Of a DNA stretch of 64,000 bases, positions 1 through 13,310 are shown piece by piece. The notes under the pieces were generated by a model. The model was not told the DNA's origin, did no database searches, and saw only the letters and a program-made list of their open reading frames with translations. The stretch spans positions 260,432,077 to 260,496,076 of the forward strand of contig CP136061.1 of NCBI GenBank assembly GCA_032622095.1, read 5' to 3'. Each line of letters begins with the position of its first letter. Within the stretch, counting starts at the first letter, position 1. The stretch comes from Siphonodentalium dalli. Lineage: Eukaryota; Mollusca; Scaphopoda; Gadilida; Siphonodentaliidae. A program made the position numbers and the translations under genes.

Positions 1-903
1 TCCTCCTTGCAGCTTTGTAATCGCGTGAATGGCATTCCAGTCAGGGTTGTTGCTTTGTGGGGAAATAGGATTGTCACTGGCGTGTTCCCGTGAATTTTAT
101 GACTCGCTTTTCGGCGTTATTGTAAAATTGCCTACACTCGGGAATGAATCGCATTTAACTCTGATGAAAGTGTCTCAGTTTCGTCCGCTGAAACAACTAT
201 GATTTATTTAAGCATTTATGCTACTTTTTCATCGATATTGCTAAAGCACCATTTCATCAAAGCTTCGCATTTCCAACATTAGCAATATAGTTTCCGTTCC
301 GTTTCTTTTAATATCTTCGAAAATGTCAATGTGTAACATTCATAACACGAATAAATTGGCTGACGCTGTTAACCTTTGCTCCCTGACGCTGTTGACCTTT
401 GCTCCCATGCTTGCGAAAACATAATAGGTATAAACGGTATTACTCTTTCTGAGTATTGCAATGCACCAAATAGAATAGTATATGACTAACAGTATCTTAC
501 TTGGTATATAAGATTCGCGACCATTCATCTAAATACTGCATGGTATGAGGTTTAAAGCTGCTGCATGATGCGTGACGTAATGCGTTTCGTTTTAACCACG
601 GACACAGTACATGTTTTATAACGTTGTCGTTGCAAACACAATCACGTTTAGCAACAGCAGTTGAGCCTTCCTTCATTTACCTTCCCGCATTTATGTATGT
701 GGACGAGTTTATCAGTAACTAATCAGTAATATTCATTGCATATACCCAAGACAGGAGTTTGCTTGTGAAACTGTTCTCTGCCTTGTATTGACTTGACATG
801 CAGTGGCGTGGGACGACAATAGTTGCTGAAAATGAAGCTTAGACCTAACAAATCTAACCAGCACGCATAATGTAGATATATTCGATAGGGAAATGCGTAA
901 ATT
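1..903. other. Non-coding sequence, no gene seen
   Basis: AT-rich sequence with only short chance reading frames. The one structure seen is a 22-bp tandem duplication (TGACGCTGTT(A/G)ACCTTTGCTCC) at about 361-405. Confidence 0.6.
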
Positions 904-1114
904 GTCGATAAGGCCTCGTTCACCGCCTGTCGATAAGTCCTCGTTCACCGCCTGTCAATAAGTCCTCGTTCACCGCCTGTCGATAAGTCCTTGTTCATCG
1001 CCTGTCGAGAAGGCCTCGTTCACCGCCTTTTCACCGCCTGTCGATCAGGCCTCGTTCACCGCCTGTCGATAAGGCCTCGTTAACCGCATGTCGATAAGGC
1101 CTCGTTCACCGCCT
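904..1114. repeat. 25-bp minisatellite, 8 copies plus an 11-bp partial
   Basis: The unit reads GTCGATAAGGCCTCG followed by TTCACCGCCT. Eight 25-bp copies plus one 11-bp fragment (1029-1039) account for the whole 211 bp. Copies differ at a few sites, for example AAGG/AAGT. Minus-strand reading frames here are by-products of the repeat. Confidence 0.95.
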
Positions 1115-2439
1115 GACATTTCTTTATAGAAAGCTACAATGTGCGAGAAAACTTTTGCTAAAACGCTTACAAAATACAAAATTCACATATACCACAGCGA
1201 CATGTTACTGTATACGTGCATGGGAAGTTAAACCTATGTAGTTCCACCAGTATCGATGGCACTGTTAGAAAATGTCCATTTTCAAACTGTACAAAGTTGC
1301 CGAAAATCGCTGCCGGCACATGCACACATTGTTTGGTAACTGATTTTTTTTTAACAGTGCATGCTTCCGAATTTGGCCTGTTATTTACAAGACAAAATAC
1401 GGTATCATATATAGCTAAAGAGGAACCTGTAATTGTATCGCAACAATCAATCATCCAAGTATTTGAAGGCAATTTTAGTACCACCGTTACATGTACGTGG
1501 AACACTACATATACGTGTATTTTACTCCCCATCTCATATATTGTATTTAGTAACGAAGCTTTTTATTCGCATGTTGCCGTTCATTTTCTGTCACCATTAA
1601 GTTTGCTATGACGAAATGCCTGCTAAAAACAAAACACAATTTTGCCGATGTGTGACCATACACTATAAGACGTTCTCAGAAACTTTCAGCGTCGAACCAG
1701 TCAGTCTGAGACTGCGCAATATAATATAGCTTTTCACAATTCGATTAGCTTTAGTTCCGAGCTCATTACAGTCGAGGATTTCTAAACAATGCCCCGAAAC
1801 CTTCGCGGGATGACATACCAACAGACGGCGATCAGCACTTAATAAAGAGCTTAACCTCTTCAGCGGATAATCCAATTATCGTGCTTAAACACTCGTCGGT
1901 AGAGCGGAACTTTACCGAACACTTCCGATTGTTTACCATTCAACCCCTCATCGTGTTGAGATCGGTACCTACATAGTACCTATCTATACAGACGCCAATT
2001 ACCACATTCCTCCTTTTGTTAAAATTGACACATCGTTAACTTGTAATTACCATGCATCTTGCTACAAATGACCAACGTGGCGTCTCTTATAATGACCTTC
2101 AAGTAAAACGTGTCTTCGGGAAGTTTTGTCAAATTATTAGTTTGCTTTATAGCCATTCATCCTGGGTATTATAGGAGTAGATGTACGCTTATCAGTGTAT
2201 ATATGAGCCAGCGTTGAACTAGTGACATTCGTTCTGCAAGACGAAAGCAAAATAGTATATACTACTGAAATATACCCCTTATCGACTGAAATTTTCAACT
2301 ATACCCCTTATCGACTGCAGATTTAATTCCACTGAAGTGAGCAGACTCAGCAGACCATATACTTCTTTATTTCACCGCAGTCGTGCAAGATTAACACAAT
2401 TCATGTACGTCCAACCAACAGCGGAGAATATGATACAAT
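1115..2439. other. Non-coding sequence, no recognisable gene
   Basis: Two overlapping open frames on opposite strands (1216-1611 plus, 131 codons; 1167-1532 minus, 121 codons) have no domain, motif or splice context that I recognise. A short duplication of TATACCCCTTATCGACTG lies at about 2270-2320. Confidence 0.5.
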
Positions 2440-3015
2440 TTAACAAGTTCTTTATTATAAATATACCCATTGTAAAACATATATGAAATGTTCAGGTAAT
2501 AGTTTCAAATAACCGCCATCCAATTGGCGTTTGTTGAACTTATCATCTGAACACTTCCCACCAACGAATATGAATCCTTCCTCACATGTATTATCGATGT
2601 GCTTGTCTGAAATATGCTTCTTTGTGAAGGGATGAATATAGATTATTCCAATGTATACTTTTATAACTTAGTGGGCAGCCTGTTCTTCTTAAAATCAGCA
2701 CATTATATGCGTATAATATAACTTATTTTAGGTATAGATAATCTGTCTATAAAATTGTCTCATTTTGAGTCGATATATTGTGCTGGAAATGAGAACATTT
2801 TAGTCATATTATCGACTGACAATGAGGCGATTCTAAGCAGATTATATGCGCACAATGACACAAATAATCCGACTGTTCAGGTTCACGCTCTTTAACGTGT
2901 TTTTTCACTACGGCCCGCAACATAAAACGAAATAACGAGTAAGAGCCCATTTTCTACTTATTTCATAATCAAATAATCACATTATGTACCTATTTCACAT
3001 TATAAGTCGATTATG
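2440..3015. repeat. Dispersed repeat family R1, copy 1
   Basis: It shares ordered blocks with 13718-14085, 31059-31332 and 60500-61435. The blocks include GAAATGTTCAGGTAATA, TGTTGAACTTATCATCTGA, AATCAGCACATTATATGCG, CTCATTTTGAGTCGATAT, a TTTTTCACTACGGCCCGCAA block and CTTATTTCATAATCAAATAA. The copies are diverged and interrupted, and no terminal inverted repeat or coding capacity is evident. It could be a degraded transposon or LTR fragment; class unknown. Confidence 0.65.
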
Positions 3016-6010
3016 TGCGTATTTTTTCAAGGATATGTTGGAATGGGAGAGTGAGGGAATACACCGGGGCGGGCCAAAAAGTTAGCCATGAAATCAAAAG
3101 CAGATAACCCTCGGACTTTTCTCTATATACACGTGTATCCACTATATCTTTATGTGTCCACCATCCCGATGAACCACTAAACTAGTAAGATGGACATTGC
3201 TATCCATTTATAAGTCGTATATATATTCTCCTACAGAGGTGCACTGATTTAGATAGGTACATTTTATACGGTAGTATGCAAAACAATATATTGTCAGCAG
3301 ATGTCTACATGCTTGTGACCTAGGCTGACCTCTATAAGAAGATTACCCACAAATCTAATCGTGTTTTCAGTGACCGTTAAATCCTGTGTCCTCGTGTAAT
3401 AACAATTGCATTCCAGTTCATATTAGTCGGAAAGTCTGCATAATACATTTCGAACGAATATATATATACATCACAACCTATGTATGGACACATGGGATTC
3501 GACAATGTGGCGACGGCTGGACAATTTTAAACACTTCAATGACGACAACAGCTGTATGTATGGCTCATATTGTTTCGTGTACACCGTGACCATGATAATA
3601 GTCAATTTAGCCTTAGCATATACAGCACAAAATAGTGTGCAATAAGCCACACACTCGATATCAACACGTGGGGTGGGGGCATAGTGGTGATCCATGGTGA
3701 ATTACGTGAAACGGATTAATATCAATCGATATAAATCCTGGAGACTGACCAAGCAGGCCTCAACAATAATCATCATGAACTGAGAAACAGTACATAGAGT
3801 AGATTGCACCATTTCGATTTATTTTATAACAATATTATCTAAACATTGATAGTTGTCTTATGTTGACTTCTTCAAACTTTCAATGATCACGATAGACGTA
3901 TGTAATGCGATTCTCCGTTGCATAATTAGTAGGTTCGGTGTGTCGCGGTGATTCATCGCTGTGTATAGTGACGTTTGAATAAAACTGCCACCATCTTAAT
4001 TACAACATATCGCTCGCTAATCCTCGCCACTCAACATTTCGGTGTTGCGAGGGTCACCGTGAATCAATTTTCCAAAAAAGTCGCAACGGTGTTGAGTGAT
4101 TTGCTGATCACGCACTCTTTGCATACTGTACATCTGCCTTTATGTTGTCTTCGACAAACTTTTACCAAAATTTCATTGGTCTTGCAGCCATTGACTTGGG
4201 TCGAAATAGAAGATATAGTGTTAAAAGTCGTTGCATTACCGTTCCTCTCATATTGAAGGGAATTTACTCGCATAGACAGTCGATCGTATACATGAAGATA
4301 TATTTCTAACAGACAACGATGAACAGTACTCATAATACGGTTTCGTATTTGGCGATACGGCGACAAGAACGCTGTGTGTGTAGAATAATTGCTGCATATA
4401 CTAACTTGATAACCCGAAACGGAACAAGATAAAGCTTTGCTTACATTTCGTATATTCACGTACGATATTGGCACGCATTTGATAACGAAATTGCAGTCAT
4501 ATATGATTGGGATCAAAAGAAATAGTCGCAACAAAAATGTCACATACTGCATTAACAAAAGGACAAAATGTCAAATGCAGTTTGTTCACAAAGCGATATT
4601 CATGTTTGTGTATGTTCTGCTCTAAATGGCAACATCTTCAATTCAGAGACGCGACTTGAGAGCTGGTATATATCACCATATAATGCTTCGACATTCACCC
4701 ATTTGCATTAATTAACACTATTCAAAACAAGCATCGATATTTTGATAATAATGCGACCTGGTTGTGAAGTATGTCGGGTAAATTAAAATGCAGAGTTGTC
4801 AAATTTTAAATATCACTTTCGATTTCATAGGTTCGTTTATTTCTTGTCATCGAAACAACTTTTATTTCGGATTTTTAAGGTGTGTTATTCCTCACGGCTA
4901 TATTTTTTTGGAGGAACAGCCACCATAAAACAACATAATGTCTGAAAAGATGAACCACTATTGAGTGTTTATGTCCGTCATAGTATTGCAAACTTGGTTG
5001 AATAATATGCATGTTATTTGTTGTTTTGGTCCTTCATACGACAAAAAAATCGTTAATAAATTATGCAATGGAAAATGTTGTATTTATTTTCTCACAGACA
5101 ATCATGATTTCAGACTGTAAGTTGAGCTCAGACATTAGTTGGGTTCATAAGCTAGATATGTAGTGCCTTTATTTCTATTTCATGTCAAACTCTCCAACGA
5201 CCAGCCTTGATTATTGTTGTTTTTATTTTGTTTAAACCACTGTTTTTCATGATGAGAACTTAGATATCACAGTGTGAGGGTGAACATGTGTTGTTATAAC
5301 ACCATAGCATACATCGGTTATAAAGGATGATGATTTTCACCTTCAAATTGCTAGTTTGAAATTTAGATTTTTTGAAAATTCACGAATGCATATATATAGG
5401 TCGCCTCCTAAGTATCTCAAATCTAACGCATTTAATCAACATTATCACAAATTATATGATATATTATATCTTATAAATTACTACTGTATCGAATTGACCT
5501 TTAGACTGAACGGGTGGTTGTAGCATAGAACGTAAACTTGAGGATCGCAGGCGTATCTATGTGTCTAACGTGTCGTTGATGACGAACAATCTAAGGAAAC
5601 TTCCCTTTGTGGGTGACTGCAAGAGACATGGGGCCGTATTGAGATGTAAATGCGCGCAGTTTGAAATTGAAATAACGTGGTATGGAATTAGTGTTGTGTT
5701 GCATGCTCGATGATCATGTTGGTGGGACTCACGCTGGGAACAACGTGAACGCTGGAGTGCTTGACTTCATTCGACAAAACAGTCACGTGACCGCATGACC
5801 CCAGTGCAGACCAAGACAATGGAGGACAGATATATCGAATATTCATTTCATGTATTTCTTCATTCCTCGTATATAGGCTGCTGTCAGCAAAGAATATCAG
5901 ATCCATGTGAATAAATTAACTTCAGAATTTTAGAGTAAGCAATTTAAATTAACATACCGAGTAAACTTGTCACCAATATGAGCTCATTTTTTTCAGGAGA
6001 CAGGCTGAAC
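3016..6010. other. Three-kilobase AT-rich stretch, no gene seen
   Basis: No repeat structure, splice-bounded exon or protein motif was recognised. The longest frame (4064-4558, minus, 164 codons) overlaps others on the opposite strand and looks like chance. Introns or intergenic DNA would both fit. Confidence 0.5.
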
Positions 6011-7774
6011 TCGTACCCTCTCTAGCTGTTGTCCTGTCACTCAGTCCGTCTAACCTGTATATCCATCTCTCATACCCTCTCTCTAGCTGTTGTCCCGTCA
6101 CTCAGTCCGTCTAACCTGTATATCCATCTCTCATACCCTCTCTCTAGCTGTTGTCCCGTCACTCAGTCCGTCTAACCTGTATATCCATCTCTCATACCCT
6201 CTCTCTAGCTGTTGTCCTGTCACTCAGTCCGTCTAACCTGTGTATCCATCTCTCATACCCTCTCTCTAGCTGTTGTCCCGTCACTCAGTCCGTCTAACCT
6301 GTGTATCCATCTCTCATACCCTCTCTCTAGCTGTTGTCCCGTCACTCAGTCCGTCTAACCTGTATATCCATCTCTCATACCCTCTCTCTAGCTGTTGTCC
6401 TGTCACTCGGTCCGTCTAACCTGTGTATCCATCTCTCACACCCTCTCTCTAGCTGTTGTCCTGTCACTCAGTCCGTCTAACCTGTGTATCCATCTCTCGT
6501 ACCCTCTCTCTAGCTGTTGTCCTGTCACTCAGTCCGTCTAACCTGTATATCCATCTCTCATACCCTCTCTCTAGCTGTTGTCCTGTCACTCAGTCCGTCT
6601 AACCTGTATATCCATCTCTCATACCCTCTCTCTAGCTGTTGTCCTGTCACTCAGTCCGTCTAACCTGTGTATCCATCTCTCATACCCTCTCTCTAGCTGT
6701 TGTCCTGTCACTCAGTCCGTCTAACCTGTGTATCCATCTCTCACACCCTCTCTCTAGCTGTTGTCCTGTCACTCAGTCCGTCTAACCTGTGTATCCATCT
6801 CTCATACCCTCTCTCTAGCTGTTGTCATGTCACTCAGTCCGTCTAACCTGTGTATCCATCTCTCACACCCTCTCTCTAGCTGTTGTCCTGTCACTCGGTC
6901 CGTCTAACCTGTATATCCATCTCTCATACCCCCTCTCTAGCTGTTGTCCTGTCACTCAGTCCGTCTAACCTGTATATCCATCTCTCATACCCTCTCTAGC
7001 TGTTGTCCTGTCACTCAGTCCGTCTAACCTGTATATCCATCTCTCATACCCTCTCTCTAGCTGTTGTCCCGTCACTCAGTCCGTCTAACCTGTATATCCA
7101 TCTCTCATACCCTCTCTCTAGCTGTTGTCCCGTCACTCAGTCCGTCTAACCTGTATATCCATCTCTCATACCCTCTCTCTAGCTGTTGTCCTGTCACTCA
7201 GTCCGTCTAACCTGTATATCCATCTCTCATACCCTCTCTCTAGCTGTTGTCCTCTCACTCAGCCCGTCTAACCTGTGTGTCCATCTCTCACACCCTCTCT
7301 CTAGCTGTTGTCCTGTCACTCAGTCCGTCTAACATGTGTATCCATCTCTCGTACCCTCTCTCTAGCTGTTGCCCCGTCACTCAGTCCGTCTAACCTGTGT
7401 ATCCATCTCCATACCCTCTCTCTAGCTGTTGTCCTGTCACTCAGTCCGTCTAACCTGTGTATCCATCTCTCACACCCTCTCTCTAGCTGTTGTCCTGTCA
7501 CTCAGTCCGTCTAACCTGTATATCCATCTCTCACACCCTCTCTCTAGCTGTTGTCCCGTCACTCAGTCCGTCTAACCTGTGTATCCATCTCTCACACCCT
7601 CTCTCTAGCTGTTGTCCTGTCACTCAGTCCGTCTAACCTGTATATCCATCTCTCATACCCTCTCTCTAGCTGTTGCCCTGTCACTCAGTCCGTCTAACCT
7701 GTATATCCATCTCTCATACCCTCTCTCTAGCTGTTGTCCTGTCACTCAGTCCGTCTAACCTGTGTATCCATCTC
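6011..7774. repeat. 59-bp satellite array, about 30 copies
   Basis: The unit contains CTCTCTAGCTGTTGTCCTGT, CACTCAGTCCGTCTAACCTG and (TATA or TGTA)TCCATCTCTCATACC. A shift of one base per 60-base line shows the 59-bp period directly, and 1764 bp divided by 59 gives 29.9 copies. The first unit and one near 6990 lack CTCT; another near 7405 is shortened. Variation is concentrated at a few sites (CATACC/CACACC, GTATATCC/GTGTATCC, GTCCTG/GTCCCG). Open frames inside on both strands are repeat artefacts. Confidence 0.98.
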
Positions 7775-8068
7775 GGGAAGAACATTTTGATTTTTCGGCA
7801 ACTTGTTGACTGAAACATTCGTCGGCATTTTTCACACAGACATCTGTTGTAATCATTAATCTGTCGACAAACAAACATAATGCCAGCGTACCTGTTCCAC
7901 CATCCCTGTTCATACCGAATAAAATCAAATCGAAAACAATGGTATTCAAGCGAATTAGATCAGAATTAATATGGATCGCGATAGGACGGCTGTAGTATAA
8001 TCGTTGGCAAGGCATCTGGTCAAAGGACCTTTTAACCTCTATCTTAAAGATGCCCGTCTAATTTGACA

Positions 8069-8296
8069 CCATAAAACGACCATATTTACGTCGTCTATAG
8101 CATAAAACAATCATATGTTATGTCTCCTATACCATATACTAACCATATATACGTCTTCTATAGCATACATGTTGTATAACAACAATATGTACGTCACCTG
8201 CAGCATACAACCATCAAATGTACGTCTTCTATACAATAACACAATCATATGTACATATGTACGTCTCATGTGCCACAAAACTATCATATTCTGTAC
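8069..8296. repeat. Degenerate tandem repeat around CAATCATATGTACGTC
   Basis: About six imperfect units of roughly 30-45 bp carry the shared core ATAAAACAATCATATGTACG followed by TCTTCTATAGC. The array is old and diverged. Confidence 0.7.
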
Positions 8297-8456
8297 TAGA
8301 TCGGACTCATGAGCCGATTAATAAGAGGTTTTGGTGACCAGGTATCGACTTTCAACGAAGAACTTTGAACACATTTAGATGTGTTGTCAGCCTAGAAACA
8401 AAAATATAATAACGTACGTCACTGCAGGTAAAGGTCCCAGCTCGATATTGCACGAT

Positions 8457-8690
8457 TTAACCCTTTTAGTGCCAGTGACCGATCTCATCGGCCCTAATTT
8501 ATGATCTGTAGAGTGCCCTAAACAAAATAAAAAAAATGAATTGTTTTTTTTGTTTTTTTTTGGGGGTTAGGCCAATGCATTCTCTTATATATGCGAGGCG
8601 ACCTATGGTCGACTCGCATATATAAGATAATGCATTGGCACAGGGTATATGGGTCGACACAAAAATCGGAGCTGGCACTCAAAGGGTTAA
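8457..8690. mobile_element. Family B non-autonomous TTAA element with the 67-bp hairpin
   Basis: A 226-bp body lies between two TTAA tetranucleotides (8457-8460, 8687-8690). The termini are inverted repeats: CCCTTTTAGTGCCAG on the left and, reversed, CCCTTTGAGTGCCAG on the right. TTAA targets and CCCT-type ends are hallmarks of piggyBac-group transposons. Inside, 8572-8638 is the 67-bp hairpin module, flanked by TTAGG on the left and CACAGGGTA on the right. There is no coding capacity, so movement would need a transposase supplied in trans (inference). Its terminal repeats differ from family A although the internal hairpin is the same. Confidence 0.8.
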
Positions 8691-11600
8691 GTGACTGTGA
8701 GCTATTTTGTTTTGTGTTGCTTACAATCATGGACTATCTTCCGGGTAATTAATTCAATGTTTATTGCGACATTGGCTCAGAAAAGTCACAGACAAGCATG
8801 AAATCTCTAACTGGGACCACCCATAATATGAAGTAGATTATTGAGGAACAAGTATCAACAAAGAAATATATTCCCTGCCTTGTTTGTTCAATGTTATAAA
8901 GTTCCCTGTCAGGACGGGTCAGAACATCAAAAAGTTCTCAGGTTTTATACTTGTGGAATATGATTTCTATACGTCCGTATTTAGAGTATAGATATTCATG
9001 ACATGATCTATCGCTGCGTGATGATGGGACGGCCAAATGTTTGTTTAAAATTGTTACAAGACACCGTATTGAAACTTTCGGTCAATGACCTGATTTTGGA
9101 TATAACAAGACTGTAAATCGAAGGGCATTCTGGGTAAGGCAAACTTGACGACAATGAAGCGGATCGCATTTGGGAATTAAACCGAATCAGTGGGGACAAT
9201 GAGCTAATATCGGGTATTTGTTTGGGTTGATGAGTAGCTCCCGTATACACAACAGACATGTTGGTCCATTAAATCAAACATCGTCGACAGATAAAGAAAC
9301 GGAATAAATTTGAGAATTATTGTCCCTGTGACCTGATCGGGTCACGGGTAACGTGATCCCTGGTTATTACGCCGATATCCTTTTTTCCACCTGTATCAAC
9401 GCTTAGCTTTATAACTGCACATGACGCGACGCCGGTGTATGCTAATTCCAGCCTCGACATTAGAGCAATTTATAAGAATTTTATCGTCCATTTAGATTCT
9501 ATGTAGCGTGTAATTAAGGGTTTTGATGCGATTTGCACACATTCCGTCGCATAGACAGATTGAGGTGTAGCGGATAATCATTAGTTTAGTTCATTGTTAC
9601 AACCAGGCACCTGAAGCGAGACGCTGTTTGGTTACCTGGGTTATAGCGTGCCTCGCCCAATATTATATCCAGATTGCTCAGTCGGTAAGGTGCAAGGCGC
9701 ATTAGGCCAGCTTAATCCGTAAATTGATGGTGAAGCTGTTTCTAATAAACGCGCAATTGTGATTCGCACACAGGAATATAACCTGATTCGTGTATCTGGA
9801 CAAGTGTGTCGGTTATATACTTTCCAGGGATCGCTGTATGGTTTTTATGTTCTGGGGAGTGATTTCACGGTGGGCTGTCTGTCCTCGTACAACTGATGTC
9901 GTGATATTGCCGCAGCCTGACGACTGAAATGGTCATAAACCCCAAACAAACTGCAACGAAGAAAGCTCACTCAACAGCACTTAATATTATATGTACATGT
10001 AGAGATAACACTGAAGATGACAAAGCCAAACATGATGAATCTATTGAGATTAACATTATGCATAACTATTTGTTGGGTGGATCGGCATTATTTCTAACCA
10101 ACACTTAGATGCATGCGTGTACTTCTGACCAATTTAACTCCGTTTGGGTTTTTTCGTTCGCCTAAGTACAATTCCGTTTGACTCGAGGATTCGGGGATTC
10201 GAGACTATAATTTACCAAGTGATACGCGAATTATAATCAGGTTGACTGTTACCAATCGTCTGGCGTGAGGATGTAAGCTAGCCACAGATACTCAGACACG
10301 CTTTAGCGAAAAATTATAATATATTGGCTTGATCCACCACATGCTGGACCAAGATGCTTTTATATCAATTTATTTAGATTCAAGAAGACAGGGCCGACTG
10401 TTATAAATAAATACCATAATCTGCATATAAATTCCCTTGGTCGTGGAGATGCCAGGAACACAGATGATAAGAATCAATTTAAGGGTAAACAAAAAGCCAA
10501 GTGCGAACTTGAGTACATCGGACGATGTAACGTATCCTCGTGGCAACAGGGCTCTAATGGGTCCCGCGTGCCCGGAGCTATCCCTCGGTGTGTTTGATTA
10601 TCGCTCGGTCACACGAGCACCCGCTTCCATTATTTGGGTTACAGTCACCGGAGTGCGAGCGCCACTGGAAGCAGATCGCATAATCCTGCTGCTATTGTTT
10701 GTTTATAATCTTTGCATTCTGGGAATTTCCTGCAGAATGTCCCAATAATTTCGACGAAGGGATATAATTCAACACAGCAGGTCACCATCGTCCTGAACGT
10801 ATGGAACGTGTTTATGCACACAAAAAAAAACAGGTTGATGTGGTCTCTAAAAACTTGATAAAAATTAGTTAATTGAATGTTAATTATATGGCGTTCCCTC
10901 GTGGTGTAAAGTAATAACGGGGTGTAGTTATGCACAAGTCGCCCTTTGCGACATTAGACCACAACTCAGAGGTTAATGGAAAGGGCGATGTTTAGACAAA
11001 ACGAATTAGGTTTAAATTGTACATGTAGTTTCGAGAAACCTCACAAAACTAGTTAATTGAAATTATAAGATGCGAGGCTGTCAAATGATGCAAAGTACAA
11101 TGTGTTGTTTAAACCCGGGATGAAAACATCACCCGTTTCTTTTGGAGTAAAGTTTCTAGTTCGCGTCTGTTTGCGGTAAAATCATGGCACGGATTTCCAA
11201 CTTTCCGCACGCGAATGTTGTGCGATAGATGCGTTTGAGTAACAGGGATTTCTGAGCACTAAGCTAGATTGGATACTCATCCCTCATTCTTGGCATAATA
11301 CTGGCAACGATTGCATCTTACTTCCCAAACAAACCGCTAAATGCTGTGACGTTTTATATCCCCCAGCGGCAAATTGTTGGCCACAAGAATTATGCTCAAA
11401 GTAATTACCGACGAATCAGGTCTAATGAGTTCCGTCTCATCTACTTCCTCGTTGTCGCCGATTGGAGGCGAGAGGCCTCGTTGTCGTGGCCTTATATTAT
11501 ACAATAAATCTAATTATGTCATGTCTCAAGAATGTTTCCTGGGTTCTGGTCATGTTCGCAATGTATCGGTTTTACGTTCACCAGAAACCATAGGTGAAGC

Positions 11601-12104
11601 AGCGACGTGCCGACAGGGGGTGTCTACCCCTCAACTTTGGTTATAATGTTCACCAGTTGCAAATGGCATGTCTGTCACATTATTAGTTGGACACTTTACA
11701 CCATAGAAATTGTTAAAAATTTGTCTCATTGTTTTATTGTTCAGTAATTAGTTGGCAACGAGTTGTTTTTATACAAACAGTAGCATATTTGTTTTACTTT
11801 TGGTAAACAAATTTAGGTCTGAAATGGCCACCAGTTAGGAATTTTCCGATCCTAGGGGGTGTCATGTTGGAAATGGCCAACATATATGGAAAGCATCTTA
11901 TATACCAGATAAGAGTTCCCCCGGTGTACAAATGGTATTTCAAGGGTTTTAGTGGGTGCAATTGGAAAACACCCGGCAATGTTGACCCCTCTAACAACGT
12001 CCCTGATGTGACGGCATAAATACAGGGTGGATCATTCTTGGTTATCTTCCAAATCTGGAGAATAAAAATTATATTACCCTCACTGCGCACTCCGAACCAT
12101 ATGT
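8691..12104. other. Single-copy-like stretch, no gene recognised
   Basis: No array or transposon end was recognised. A small inverted repeat (CCTGTGACC / GGTCACGGG) lies at 9329-9352. Segments near 9300-9700 and 10500-10700 are richer in GC and CpG than their surroundings and could be conserved regulatory or unrecognised exon sequence. Open frames of 90-122 codons (10437-10748, 11374-11646, 11794-12162 minus) show no familiar motif. Confidence 0.45.
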
Positions 12105-12468
12105 ATGTGACCCGCCATATGAAATCCAGTCGTAAGTCGGGATTTTTTTTACCCTGTGTCAATGCATTCTCTTATATATGCGAGTCGACCAAAGGTCGCC
12201 TCGCATATATAAGAGAATGCATTGGCCTAACAATTTGTTTTCATTTTTTTTTAAATAAATGTTTCTTACAATTGTTAGGACATAAAATAAAAAAAAACAT
12301 CCATTACCCTGCAGGGAGCCCCACACATATATAGAAGCATATAGAAGAGTGTCGTCTGCTCATGTTTGTCTGGGGCTCTGTATGGGTGAAGTTATAAAAT
12401 TGTTAAAGAATACAAGAACAAATTATTAAAATTGTAAAACAATTACGATTTGATTTGATATGAATTAT
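12105..12468. mobile_element. Family C hairpin element, copy 1
   Basis: The left end is TATGTGACCCGCCATATGAA followed by ATCCAGTCGTAAGTCGGGA, shared with the copy at 18695. Next come ACCCTGTG, a full 67-bp hairpin (12159-12225), an AT-rich spacer, and a second imperfect hairpin (about 12305-12390) built from GGGAGCCCCACACA and TGTCTGGGGCTCTGTATGGG. The right end, GTAAAACAATTACGA plus TTTGATATG, looks like a shortened inverted copy of the left end, so the second 67-bp hairpin appears to be deleted. Non-coding. Confidence 0.7.
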
Positions 12469-12471
12469 AGA

Positions 12472-12551
12472 TGTCTAATTAGTCTATATGATGATATATT
12501 TGACACACCTGTGTCTAATTAGTCTATATGATGATATATTTGACACACCTG
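12472..12551. repeat. 40-bp tandem duplication
   Basis: Two adjacent copies start TGTCTAATTAGTCTATATGA and end TTTGACACACCTG. They are identical, so the duplication is recent. Confidence 0.95.
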
Positions 12552-13310
12552 AGGATCATACACGTGGTGTTTAATCATGTCCAACATAAACTAATATTCA
12601 GTTGTCCTATGCTATATGCTAGATCAATGAGATATGACATTCGGGTCGATTTGGGGGGTATTTTGATTACAACAGATTTTGATATTTGTTTCTCGCAATT
12701 ATTATAGCATTACATCGTATAGTATTTACCCTGTGAGAAGACATTTTGACTAATAGTTATCGGGTGAAGACTTGAAGTATATATGTATAATGAGAAAAGT
12801 CATACACTATATATGAAACTATCAATAAGTACACACACCCTCTGAGACTATATCGGTTATTGTACAGTTAATATACAGGGGGGGGGGGAATACTCACGTA
12901 ATATTCACACATGCAATTTACAAGATTGCAACATGCCTGGGTTATATATACGACTCCCAGAGTATCACGTTTTAATGCTCGCGGATGAGTGTTCATTTTC
13001 CGCTAATAGAACCCAATATTCCCAATCAAAGCGGCTCTCGATGCGTGTTTTATGGACGCGGCTTACCCTTCTAACACATAGCATCATATGAACCTTTAAA
13101 CTTACGCTAATTTTCTTTTGATATATCCCTGTTAATTGATATTTCACTTTGATTGCCGCTAGACAGAAGCTGTCAGTAAGGATCACAGAGGATATAGGTA
13201 TATTGGGTATACAAAAAAGTACGATCGCTTTATTCAGGAGCTTGCATAGAAATAGGAATTGCGCTTTGATTAATTTCCTGTTGATGTAGCTTGTTATCTT
13301 ATAAAATATG
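12552..13310. other. Non-coding sequence, no gene seen
   Basis: AT-rich sequence with a G-run at about 12880-12888. The 73-codon minus-strand frame (12965-13186) is not recognised. Confidence 0.5.

Noticed and set aside
4064-4558. 164-codon minus-strand ORF
   Set aside because: No recognisable motif, overlapping frames on the other strand, and AT-driven composition.
8572-8638. 67-bp hairpins as bacterial-style terminators or CRISPR repeats
   Set aside because: The context is a eukaryotic genome. Copies lie inside transposon ends, are dispersed and are not separated by unique spacers.
9661-9790. tRNA-like A-box (GCTCAGTCGGTAAGG)
   Set aside because: No B-box at a suitable distance and no cloverleaf.
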